From Sesamum alatum (taxonomy: Eukaryota; Streptophyta; Magnoliopsida; Lamiales; Pedaliaceae), in NCBI GenBank assembly GCA_034509735.1, contig JACGWO010000003.1:41648873-41712872 (forward strand): DNA of 64,000 nucleotides. Reading direction: 5' to 3'. This document shows, piece after piece, positions 9,678 to 20,330 of the stretch (position 1 is the stretch's first letter; the number at the start of each line of letters is the position of its first letter). The notes under the pieces are model-generated. The model did not search any database, was not told where the DNA came from, and saw only the letters and a program-made list of their open reading frames with translations. The position numbers and the translations under genes were made by a program.

Positions 9678-11545
9678 ATGGCAAATTTGGGTCCACGCGA
9701 TAGTAGTGTGTTGTACAACCAGAATAATCATCAATTTGAAGATATGAGTAAAGAGTCGGACAAAACTCTAAATGTACGATGTGGTGATATTTTATTTTTC
9801 GGGCTCTCCAACTGAATCAACGTCACATTCGAGTACTACAAGTGTTGCAAAATATGGATTTATTAGGTGTTATACGGTGTGGTCAACACCTTATCACTGC
9901 GTTAGTGGAGATATGGAGACCCGAAAGTCATACTTTTCATTTTCCTGTTGGTGAGGCAAATGTTACACTCCAGGACATCGCCGTTATCTAAGCCCTCCCG
10001 ACTGAAGGGCTTCTTATCACAGGAGTAGATATGCGGCTGAATACTCAAAAATGGCAACAATATTGCTATGAGATGTTGGGATTTGTCCCCGGTATGAATG
10101 CATTTAAGGTCATTCGCCAAATCTACCAGTCTTGCATGAGTGGTTGTTGACCAATACTTGTGATGACGAGAACCCTTTGGAGGAAGTGTTGCAAAAGGCA
10201 CGAATATGTGCTTTGTGCCTCCTTGGTGGGATCTTCTTTCCCGATGCTAACGGCAACAGTGTGTCGATGTTGTATTTGCAGCATATGGAGGACATTCATG
10301 AAGGTGGTACCTCAAACTGGGACACAACGGTGTTGGCATACATGTACAGGGAGTAGTGTACAACATCGCAAAGAGGGAAAGTAAATATAAGTGGTGTTAT
10401 GCAATTACTCCAAATATGGGCTTGGGCTCGTTTTACAACTATTTTGCATATTCGAGTTAATACGGAATGAGATATACATCCATCAATAATTAACGAAGAA
10501 AAGGTTCTACTGCCTCCTCCATATGCCGCACGGTGGGCATGTCATATTTCTCGGATGCATTGTGTATTATCAGGGATACTTTTGATCAGATGCAAAAAAA
10601 TAAGGTATTACTGTTGGTCATTACATATAATGTTTTTTTAATATAGATTATGAATATATTAATGAAGTGCTTTAATGATACAATTTATTTGATCACCCTA
10701 TAATGCGAATCAACTGGATCTCACTTCAATACCCTTTTATGCACTTCTTACGCCGAGGAACATAATATGCCCATTTATACACTATGCTATTGTCGAGATG
10801 CATCACCCAGAACGGGTGCTCTGACAGTATGAAATGATACAAGATATTCCACCGAACCCTTTAGTAAGTGAAAGACACTTACACTCATTCGATAGATGGG
10901 GACGTCAGGACACAGATTGGGCATGGTTCCATCGATACTATGTTGCACAATGGAGTGGAATCACTACGGGTCGTTAAACCATCGGTTGAAAATTGGGCTA
11001 ACTACAGTGTCATATTATATGAACTGTTACCATCAAATTACCCGGCTGCAAATATCACTTTCTATCCAGTCGACCAACGCATCCGGATATCACCCAACAA
11101 ATCCAAAGAACTGGGAATATATGGTAAAGCATAAATTGTAATTAATTTTATCTAATGCCTCATATGTCCGATTATTTTATATATGTTGCAGACAGATATA
11201 ATGGAACAACTGCTGATAGATTATGACAATATCGGAGCAGATTATCAGTCGTTGTTGCAAACAGGCAAAGACATCAAGATGGACTACGTGAAATTGTGAG
11301 TTTTACGCGTTCACGTTATTCTATTGTCCGAAGAGGACTGACTAGTAGGGATATTTCGAGTGATGAGGTAGGTCTGTCTACCACATATCACCAAGTGGGT
11401 CCTTCTACCGCTTACAAGCAGACGGGTCCATCTATCACATATCACCAGACGGGTCCCTCTACCACATACACGCCTCCAAATGTTGCAGGTCCGTCATACA
11501 CTGATGAGCTATTCAACTATGCACATTCCATCACTCCGGAGCAGC
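9678..11545 (+). pseudogene. Broken PMD gene (family B, left arm of palindrome 2)
   Basis: This is the most complete PMD copy in the window. It starts at ATG 9678 with MANLGPRDSSVLYNQNNH. A one-base loss in the T run near 9800 shifts the frame, which otherwise continues RALQLNQRHIRVLQVLQNM. It then shows THTFHFPVGEANVTLQD, a stop replacing the expected Trp after AVI, and ALPTEGLLITGVDMR. The middle block (10130-10360) has LLGGIFFPDANGNSV and a degenerate form of the 'W.tavLa.mYre' motif. The C-terminal half (10795-10970) has HHPERVL, then DRWGRQDTDWAWFHRYYVAQW, typical of PMD proteins. The tail (11371-11506) is four 27-base repeats of the type GPSTTYHQT. At least one intron-like AT-rich gap (10605-10690) is present. 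It converges on the MULE pseudogene ending at 11786. Confidence 0.85.
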
Positions 11546-11785
11546 AATGACATTATGGCATATCATCGGTTCCTTTTAAAGAATTAAAAATTCCTGAAGA
11601 GTCCCAGAGACAAGATGATCGACCTCCACATTGTGGCACTGGAGGTCATTATTGGACATATTTATCAACTTGTATTCTGTATATATATACAAAACTTAAA
11701 TTCATGCACTAATATATAAATATTATTCTTTTCAAAATTTCTAATAGTGATTAATTACAAAATTTGGGAAAGGAAGCATAAAAAA

Positions 11786-13467
11786 CTATGCTTGCCGTGC
11801 ACGATATTGTCTACGTGCCCGGGCTTGTGGCTTGTCAATTTCGTTTTGGATACGAGTCGTAACATGTCTTCCCGAACTTCGACGTGCTTGTAACGGTTGG
11901 ATTATGAACAAGCACAAAGTGGACGGGATCCCAATACTCTTCCCCCATAACGGCTCAAATCTCCCTTGATATGTCGGATTATATGCTTGAATACGATAAT
12001 ACGCGAGGATAAAGTTTGAAGCATTTACCCCAAAATGACGAGATGCCTGTATGGCATTAGAACAAGGAAAACCATCATTACCCCATTTCCACACGAACAC
12101 TGATGTTGCTTCAATTTGACCACGTATGTACGTGAACCTTGACCTGTTAGGTTTAAGGTTAGAACAGAGGCAGATTGGTGTCTGTAATCAAATTTTTGCA
12201 CGATGTGATGCACAACCTCACTTTGTCTGGCCTCAAACAACCTGACAGCATAATCAGCCCACTGTTGGTTGGCATTCATCATTCTGTGACAACGAGTGGT
12301 GCGCTCCAAAAGTATTGTATGGATCCTAGAAACGTCATTTGTACAACTGTCATTATTGGTAAGCGCTTGGCAACCTTAATGACTCTATTAATACACTCAA
12401 ACATATTTGTCGTAAGGATGCATGTTCGCCAACCACCATCATGGGATAATGTCTATTGAGACTTGCCGATCCTTTACAACCAAATAAATGCTTCCTCATT
12501 CAAGCCCCTAATTTCCTCCATGACTATGTCAAATTTACGCGTAATCTGCTCTACATCGGCCTTCCAGCAAAGATCCTTCAACTGGATGTTGTTGAACCTC
12601 TTATTAAAGTTTGAACAAACGTGCCGTAAACAGAATCTGTGCACCCTATGAGGAAATTTGAATGCTGGAACATAATTAATAGCATTGATCAATTCACTGT
12701 GTCGGTCAGAAATTAGACAAATTTTGTCATTATCGTCTGTCAGTAAATGTTTGGAAAGCATCTGCAAAAACCATCGCCACGAAGTCAATGATTCTTCATC
12801 AACGAGTGAGAATGCCAACGGGAGTACCTGTTGAATTGCATCCAATGTTATTGTCATTAATAACTTATGTTGGTACTTCGTGTACAAATGGGTCCCCTTG
12901 CCTACACTTATAACACGGCGACAATAACGAAATCCCTCAATGCACGATCTAAAAGCCTACTATACATAGTTCAACATTTTTACCCTTAGCTTGTCAGTAT
13001 CCATATGCAACCACTCTACAACTGTCCACGGGTTCCATTTCTGCAATAGAACCATGTACATAGGCAACTTCTGAACAGAGCTTTCCCACATTCCATACAC
13101 CTCTTCTCTTGCAACATTCAAAGTATGTCAAGCTTTATGCTAAGATATTTCGAAACCAAATCGATCTTTTACGTTCTGTTGAACATATTTGATATCATAT
13201 GCTGGGTCTTAGCGGACCATACCCAACAAATGTGTCGCAATAATACTCTTGCCCAAACTACGATAATCCAAAGAAATCTCATCCATCAGGCATTTACGCA
13301 ATCCCGCATACTTCATAATATTAAATAATCCCATGTTAGTCTTGAATATTCCTGGTAGCTTCCAAGGGCACCCACTTCTTCATCGTATTTGCGCATGACC
13401 TTCCACAATTTTGGCTTGCTCTCTACAACGCAGAATTCTCGTCCTGCAAAAAACCGAGAAATCTTGG
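11786..13467 (-). pseudogene. Broken MULE transposase (family B, left arm of palindrome 2)
   Basis: Read on the minus strand from the palindrome centre. It begins inside the Mutator DNA-binding domain (ILRCREQ, frame-shifted) and continues to the DDE core at 12920-12474 with THLYTKYQHKLLM, NDKICLISDRHSELI and LRHVCSNFNKRFNN. The first catalytic Asp is lost: the expected SVDGTHLY reads SVGKGTHLY. Next come LLERTTRCHRMMNANQQWAD (12309-12250), YVVKLKQHQCSCG, and after a frameshift NDGFPCSNAIQASRHFGVNA, together forming a degenerate SWIM zinc finger. The protein ends with RARRQYRARQA and a stop at 11786. The N-terminal 200 or so residues seen in the copy at 33697-34600 are absent because the palindrome centre lies there. 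Confidence 0.85.
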
Positions 13468-13506
13468 TGCTTTGCAAGACGAGAATACATGTTGATATCC
13501 CTACAA
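13468..13506. other. Short spacer at the centre of palindrome 2
   Basis: This is about 40 bases between the two inverted arms. Both arms end in a version of CAAGATTTCTTGG, part of the MULE DNA-binding domain. Inside the spacer CTTTGCAAGACGAGAAT is a further partial copy of the adjoining sequence, so the junction itself contains a small direct repeat. A spacer this short makes extrusion or RNA hairpin formation easy in principle. Confidence 0.65.
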
Positions 13507-15156
13507 GATTTCTTGGTACGCTTTGCAAGACGAGAATTCCGCGTTGTAGAGAGCATACCAAAATTGTGGAAGGGCGTGCGCAAATATGATAAATAGAGTG
13601 GGTGCCCTTGGATGCTACAAGGAATATGCAAGGCTAACAAGGGATTATTTAATATTACGAAGTATGCGAGACTGCATAAATGTCTGATGGATGAGATTTC
13701 TGTAGATCATCGTAATTTGGGCAAGAGTATGATTGCAACACATTTGTTGGGTATGGTTCGCCAAGACCTTGCATATGATATCAAATATGTCCAACAGAAC
13801 GTAAAAGATCGATTTGGTTTCGAAATATCTTATCATAAAGCTTGCCATGCTTTGAAGGCTGCAAGAGAAGAGGTGTATGGGACTTGGGAAAGCTCTGTTC
13901 AGAGGTTGGCTATCACATGGTTCCATTGTAGAAATAAAACCAAGGAACGGTTGTAGAGTGGTTGCTTATGGAGACTGACGAACCCGGGGTAAAAATATTG
14001 AACTATGTATTCTAGGCTTTCAGACCGTGCATTGAGGGATTCCGTTATTGTCACCGTGTTATAAGTGTTGAGGGGACCCATTTGTACACGAAATACTAGC
14101 ATAAGTTATTGATGGCAGCAACATTGGATGCAAATCAACAGGTACTCCCGTCGGCATCCACACTCGTTGATGAAGAATCATTGACTTCGTGGCGAAGGTT
14201 CTTGGAGATGCTTTCCAAACAACTACTAACAAGCGATAAGGACAAAATTTGTCTAATTTCGGACCGACACAGTGGATTGATCAATGCTATTAATTATCTT
14301 CAAGCATTCAAATTTCTTCGTGGGGTGAAAAAGATTCTATTTACAACACATTTGTTCAAACTTTAATAAGAAGTTCAACAACATCCAGTTGAAGGATCTT
14401 TGCTGGAAGGCCGGTGCAAAGCAGACTACTCGTAAATTTGACAGAGTCATAGAGAAAATTAGGGGCTTGAATGAGGAAGCATTTATTTAGGTGGAAAGGA
14501 TCGACAAGTCTAAATGGACATTTCCTATGATGGTGGTTGGCGAACAGGCATCTTTACGATAAATATGTCTAAGTGTATTAACAGAGTCCTTAAGGGTGCC
14601 ATGCGCTTACCAATAATGACAATTGTACAAATAACTTTTTCAAGATCCGTACAATACTTATTGGAGCGCACCACTCCTTGTCACAGAATGATGAATGCCA
14701 ACCAACAGTGGGCTGATTATACTTTCAGGTTGTTTGAGGCTAAACAAAGCGAGACCGTGCATCTCATCGTGCAAAAATTTGATTACAGACACCAATCTGC
14801 CTCTGTTCTGACCTTAGGCCTGACAAGTCAAGGTTCACGTACATACGTGGTCAAATTGAAGCAACCAGTGTTCGTGTGGCAAATAGGGTAATGATGGTAT
14901 TACTTGTTCTCATGCCATACAGGCATCTCGATATTTTTGGGTAAATGCTCCAAACTTTGTCCTCGCGTGTTATAGTATTCAAGCATATAATCAGATATAT
15001 CAGATATATTCGGATCCCGTCCATTTCGTGCTTGTTCCTAATCCAACGTTACGAGCACGTTGAGGTCTGAGAAGAGATGTTACCACTTGTATCCAAAACA
15101 AAATGGACATGCCACAAGCCCGGGCTCGTCAACAATATCATGCACGGCAAGCATAG
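13507..15156 (+). pseudogene. Broken MULE transposase (family B, right arm of palindrome 2)
   Basis: The reading starts at the DNA-binding domain with RFARREFRVVESIPKLWK (13515-13575) and continues with LQGICKANKGLFNITKY, HLLGMVRQDLAYDIKYVQQN and EEVYGTWESSVQRL (13612-13920). The catalytic block near 14060 reads VISVEGTHLYTKY, so the first Asp is Glu. NQQVLPSASTLVDEES and KICLISDRHSGLI follow. It continues with INRVLKGAMRLPIMTIV, ANQQWADYTFRLFEA and a SWIM remnant (CSHAIQASR in a shifted frame, about 14910). Its stop at 15154-15156 corresponds to the left arm's stop. Several in-frame stops make it non-functional. Confidence 0.85.
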
Positions 15157-16640
15157 GGTGATTGTGTTTCCTTTCACAAATTTTGTAATTAATCACTATT
15201 AGAAATTTTGAAAAAAAATTATATTTATATATTAGTGCATGAATTTAAGTTTTATATATATACTACAACGTAATTAGTGCCTGAATTTGGAGTCTTTAGC
15301 ATAAAAATGTTATATATTTCAAAAAAAAGGTCATATGTACAATATACAAGGTGTTAAAATAGGTCTAATAATGACCTCCAGTGCCACAATGTGGCCGTCG
15401 TCTGTGACGACGAAGCCTATCATATTGTCTTTAGGACTCTCTAGGAGTGTTTAGTTTTTCAAAAGGAACGTGATATGCCATAATGACTGGTATGACGAAC
15501 CTGCAACATTTGGAGGCGTGTATGTGGTAGATGGACCCGTTTGAAAATATGTGATAGATGGACCTGTCTAGTGAAGTGAGATGTAGTTGATTCGCATTTT
15601 AAGGTGACCAAATAAGTTGCATCATTAAACCACTCCATTAATATATTCATTATATTAAAGAAAAACACTATATGTAATGACCAACAGTAATACCTCATTT
15701 TCTTGCATCCGATCAAAAGTATTTCTATTAATACACAATGCATTGTGTTCCATATGTGTTCGAGAAACATGACACGCGCACCGTGCGGCATATAGATGAG
15801 GCGATAGACCTCTTCTTCGTCAATTATTGATGGTCGTATATCTAATTCAGTATTAACTCAAATTGGAGATATAGTTGTAATACGAGCCCAGACCCATATT
15901 GGAGCAACTGCGTAACGCCACCTATATTTACTTTCCCTATTTGCGATGTTGTACACAACTCCGTATACATGCATACCAACACTGTTGTTCCCCAGATTGA
16001 GATACCACTTTCATGAATGTCCTTCGTATGGCGCCAATACAACAACACACTATTGCCGTTAACATCGGGAAAGAAGATCCCACCGAGGAGGCACAAAACA
16101 CATATTCGTGCCTCTTGCAATATTTCCTCCAAAGCGTTGTCGTCATCACAAGTATTAGCCAACAACCACTCATGCAAGACTGATAAATTTAGCTGGGAGC
16201 CCTTAAATGCCTCAACACCGAGAACAAATCCCAACATCTCATAGCAATATTGTTGTTATTATTGAGCATTCCGATGCATATCTACTCCTGATAAGGGGCC
16301 CTTCAGTCGAAAGAGCCCAGATAATAGGGTTGTCTTGGAGTGTAATAGTTGCATCGTCAATGTGGAAATGGAAAGTATGAGTTTCGAGTGTCCATCTCTT
16401 TACTAATACGGTGATAAGGTATTGGTCAATCTCAATATGACCACACTGTATAACACTTAATAAACCCATATTTTGCAATACTTGTAGTACTCCAATGCGA
16501 CGTGGGACCAGTTGAAGAGCTCGAAAAAATAAAATATCACCACGTCGTACATTTAAAGTTTTGTCCAGCTCTTTGCTCACATCTTCAAATCGATGATTAT
16601 TCTGATTGTACAACACACTACTATCGCGTAGACTCAAATT
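15157..16640 (-). pseudogene. Broken, internally deleted PMD gene (family B, right arm of palindrome 2)
   Basis: Minus-strand reading begins at about 16637 with RDSSVLYNQNNHRFEDVS and continues in one frame through ILFFRALQLVPRRIGVLQVL and THTFHFHIDDATITLQD to about 16239. A frameshift follows, then YEMLGFVLGVEAFKGSQLNL and ARICVLCLLGGIFFPDVNGN (16237-15842). Compared with the left arm, about 690 bases are missing, matching 10729-11420 there: CTCACTTCA runs straight into GGTCCATCTATCACATA at about 15570. Most of the C-terminal half and part of the GPS repeat tail are lost. Similarity to the left arm stops at 16640, just after the PMD start, so this arm has lost its promoter and terminus. Confidence 0.8.
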
Positions 16641-16823
16641 AACAAAAGAAAAATATATATATAATTATTATAGTACATTATAATTAATAAAATTAATCTC
16701 ATATTTAATAAAAAAATTATTACGAGAAAATTATTTTAATACATAATAATTAAATGATTGTTTAATTGACAAAATGACAATATTAAATATAAAAATATCA
16801 AAACAGAACATGGGTTTCCGGCC
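16641..16823. repeat. Fragment of a dispersed repeat (copy 1 of 3)
   Basis: The stretch with TATAATTATTATAGTA, TTAATTAATAAAATTAAT and ATTATTTTAATACATAATAA recurs with changes at about 28030-28145 and 48125-48245. Here only the tail of that repeat is present, fused directly to the PMD end of palindrome 2. No coding sequence is seen. Confidence 0.55.
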
Positions 16824-17189
16824 GTTTATATTTTTAATATAAAAAAATTATATATGTACCGCCGACGCGATACAAGTTGTAAAAATGTAACCGATTGCAA
16901 TTAGTAATTTTATTCTCCGATCGCTACCCCAACTCGCGATCGATCCTTTTTTTTAATTTTTTAATTTAATTTAGTGTATTAGTGTTAATTTGTATTTTAA
17001 TTTACTAATTAAATCTTATTTTATTATTTCAAGCTAATTATAATTAATTTATTACAATTCAATAATGTTATTACAATTTTAAAATTCTTTTGCAATAACT
17101 AATAAGCTTGAAAATTTACAAAAAAAAATATAATTACAAAATCTAATAATATCCGCATGTCCCACAATTATGTCTTTGCCGTTGTCACC

Positions 17190-18330
17190 TAGGTCGTCGT
17201 AGTTTCGAAATTGCCGGTTCATTTTGTTATTGATCATCATAATCAGTATGAATTTAAAACCAACTTGATGATGCTGTAGAGCTTGACTCTATTGGATCAC
17301 GATATGCACTCCATGATGAAAATTTGATAGGTGAACCATATGTTTAATTGATGCCAAGACCAAGGTCAGGTTCAATATTCGTGTAATGGCCTTTCTATGT
17401 ATTGGCATGTAAGGAGTCGATTGAAATCAATTATCTTGTTGAGGAAGTTCAGGCACGTAGCAGTCTTCAGTAAAAAATTGAGATGTATGCACAATAAATG
17501 GCTCAACTATGTCAACCTCAGGTGTATCTTTTTCTACTGTGCGAGCTGATCTCCTACTACGACTTCGCGTTTTTTTGTGGGATGTGGACGGAACATCATC
17601 TTGTGGCAATGGATTTTGAGGTGCCATATCTTGTCCCACTCGTTGATTTGTTAATTTGAACAACATTTCGATATATGTCCAAATGCGTCGCCATTGCTTG
17701 ACGATATGCCTCTAGTTGATCGGGTATAGTTTCACAACTTATTCGAAGTGTTTCCATCTGGTCAAGCTAAAGTGAACCATTTGCCACAATGTTACATGTC
17801 CAAGTTGGTACCCGTTTCCAACACGCCTTTGAGCAGATGACGATATGACGTGAATGTCATCATACCACTCCACATATCCATCTTCTAATTTGGAAGGTCG
17901 AAGCACAATAGTCTTATTTCATCTCTGTCATCGAACGATATATTCAACGTATCGATGATAACAATTTGTTCCCGCATGAGAGATACAATATAGTTCTATG
18001 CCGCGGTCATTTTGCACTTCTGGAATATTTTGTCTCGTTTTAAATTGACGAAGAACTCGTTCGGAAAGGTGCTATCCACAATTGGATAGAAGATCAGAGG
18101 GCATGATGATGTCCCCAATTATGGGTTGCATTCTTGTGGCAGCTCTCCAATGCATTGCATGCTCATATCGTACGGCTGCCAGCAAAACTGGATTACTAGA
18201 AAATGTGGTAAATTCGAGTATAATTAATGATAGTGTAAAAGTGTAAATCTTTTAAAATACCTTATCATGCGACCTGCAATCTAATACTTCTCTCATAGCT
18301 CGAATGGTCCAGTGCGCTGTTGATGTAAAT
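17190..18330 (-). pseudogene. Broken PMD gene, C-terminal half (palindrome 3)
   Basis: Minus-strand reading from about 18330 gives AYWNDKLRFTSTAHW and AIREVLD-like residues. After an AT-rich, possibly intronic gap (18208-18263) it continues VLLAAVRYEHAMHWRAATRM, SERVLRQFKTRQNIPEVQ, a degraded DR.G segment and YVEWYDDIHV. This is the usual order of the C-terminal half of PMD proteins. The tail (17666-17427) is a 79-residue polar stretch rich in Ser, Arg and Lys (KKTRSRSRRSART), which could be a nuclear-localisation type tail. The gene lies between the left terminal repeat and the MULE copy and is joined to the MULE after SEYRV near 18350. Confidence 0.7.
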
Positions 18331-20095
18331 CTGAGTTTGTCGTTCCAATAAGCACCCGATACTCTGAGCCAGCTTTCCAGCAAATATCCTTAAATTGCAC
18401 GTTCTTAAACTAATTGTTTAAGTTTGATCATGCGTCCCTCAAACAATATCTATGCACGCCACGAGGAAGAACAAAGTCATGAATGTCTTTTACTGCGGAT
18501 AAGAGGCTAGAATTGCGGTCAGATGTATGACACATTCCCAACACCCCTTCATGATGTGTATGCTCAGCATCTGAAGAAATCATTTCCAATATAGATATGA
18601 TTCTTCGTCAACAATAGCAAATGCAAGGGGCAATACCTGTTGATTCGCATCCATCGCAGCTGCAATCAACATTTTGTGCTTGTACTTCGTGTATAAACGG
18701 TATCAATCTACACTTATGATTTTGCGATAATATTAGAACCCTTCGATGCAAGGTTTAAAAGCCCAAAATACATATTTGATCGCATACGCACCAATTGAGC
18801 GTTGGAGTGATTTGTGCTCCCATTCAACAATTGTTCCATCGTTTCATCTCTGTAGTGCGCCAAGGTAATTGGGGAGTTTTCGAACAGAGCTCTCCCACGT
18901 CCCAGAGACAGTCTCACGGGCCATCTTCAAATTGTACTATCCTTCGCATATGATATGTTGAAACCTAACTGGTCCATCATAGTTTGGATGACATTCTTTA
19001 TTTCATATGCAGGATCGCATTTTATTTGTCCCAATAACAAGGACGCAACAAAATCTCTATCTAAATTGCAATGCTCGAGAGACAATTTGAATATAACACA
19101 CGTGTGGTCACCTCCATATTTTGTGATCCCCAACGTCCAAGCTTAGCTTTATCTATTCCTCGGAAGTAGCACCTACACCACATTTCTGCAAAAGAAAAAA
19201 ATTATACTATCAAAAAAATTCGTTTAATGAATGTGTACAAATAAATATTCATCCAAGCTATTTACGAGTACATGGGTGTTATGTTTGCATATGACTTTCC
19301 ATTTCTTCGAGGATGCTCTCTAAAACAAAATACTCGCGACGTGCATGTCGTACTGAGTAATTTTTCACAACACCAATCTAATGTTCTTTATTTTGTGTAC
19401 TTCAAAGATGGGATATCGATTGAGTCCGCGGGTATCTCCAAAAAGATTTGCTCAAAAAAAAGTATAGAATGATAAAACATATGAGCATTGTCTGTTGTTG
19501 ATATAGAAGAAGGTTGAATTGGTGTTTGGTGCGTTGATGGCATACCATGTGTATTGGGGGGCTAATGTCTTGCCCATCACATTTACATCAATATCATCCT
19601 CGGGATCCAGGGGGTATTGAAAATTCTGCTTCGTTGGGCTCGAAACCTCCATCTGAGTAGTGTGCAAAACTGTCACCTTTCTGATCATTTACAACTTCAT
19701 TGTCGTCAAAAATCCCATCTAACTCGTGATAGTTTTGTGAGGTCGTGCCCCCTCAGCAGTGAATCCCAATATTTTCAAGACCTTATGTCACTCTGACTAA
19801 CTCGGGCATGACTCTATGAAATGAAGTGGAAACACCTGCGAATATATCATCATTAAAATATTGAAACCCAGAGTTCGACAAAGAGACATATACGCGCCTT
19901 ATTGCTGATTCATCATTTGTGAGTCGGTCGAAGCTTCAACTAGTTCTGTTCCGACATATGCTTCCATCTGAGTAGTCTCCACATCAGGGTTCAGGAATTC
20001 TATTAGGTTGTCATCATCATTTGGTACTAGAGTTTCTTTTATTCACCCCATGTATTGACCGACGTGCTTAATGGATACTTTTAATAAATATTCGT
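18331..20095 (-). pseudogene. Broken MULE transposase, 3' end missing (left arm of palindrome 3)
   Basis: Minus-strand traces from about 20090 include the N-terminal acidic region (VTVLHTTQMEVSSPTKQNFQ, 19688-19600), a DNA-binding region, and LSLEHCNLDRDFVASLLLGQ (19133-18927). The DDE core follows near 18715, reading SVD then a stop, so the first Asp survives but the motif is interrupted. The CLIS.RN region and LKDICWKAGSEYRV come next. At that point, about 18350, the transposase sequence changes abruptly to the PMD C-terminal half. The right arm continues through the rest of the transposase, so the break is a deletion or recombination junction. Confidence 0.8.
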
Positions 20096-20330
20096 TACTA
20101 TCCGCAGATTTTTGTAAATATCAATATATATACATATATCAATATGTAAATATCAATATATATACATATGGTGAAACTCATGACTCACGGATTATCAATA
20201 TATATATATATACATATGGTGAAACCAATGACTCACGAGTTATAGGTATATATATATATATAGATAGATAGTCATAGGTTTCATCGTATGTATATATATA
20301 GGTATATATATTGATATTTACAAAAAAATG
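20096..20330. repeat. Minisatellite at the centre of palindrome 3
   Basis: Two to three imperfect repeats of a roughly 50-base unit contain TATATACATATGGTGAAAC and ATGACTCACG (about 20160-20250), flanked by further TATATA tracts and a reversed half copy (GTTTCATCGTATGTATATAT, 20277-20297). It separates the two divergently placed MULE 5' ends. No coding sequence is present. Confidence 0.65.

Noticed and set aside
9772..10384. Several overlapping open frames on both strands in the PMD region
   Set aside because: They are frame-shifted pieces or antisense shadows of one broken PMD gene.
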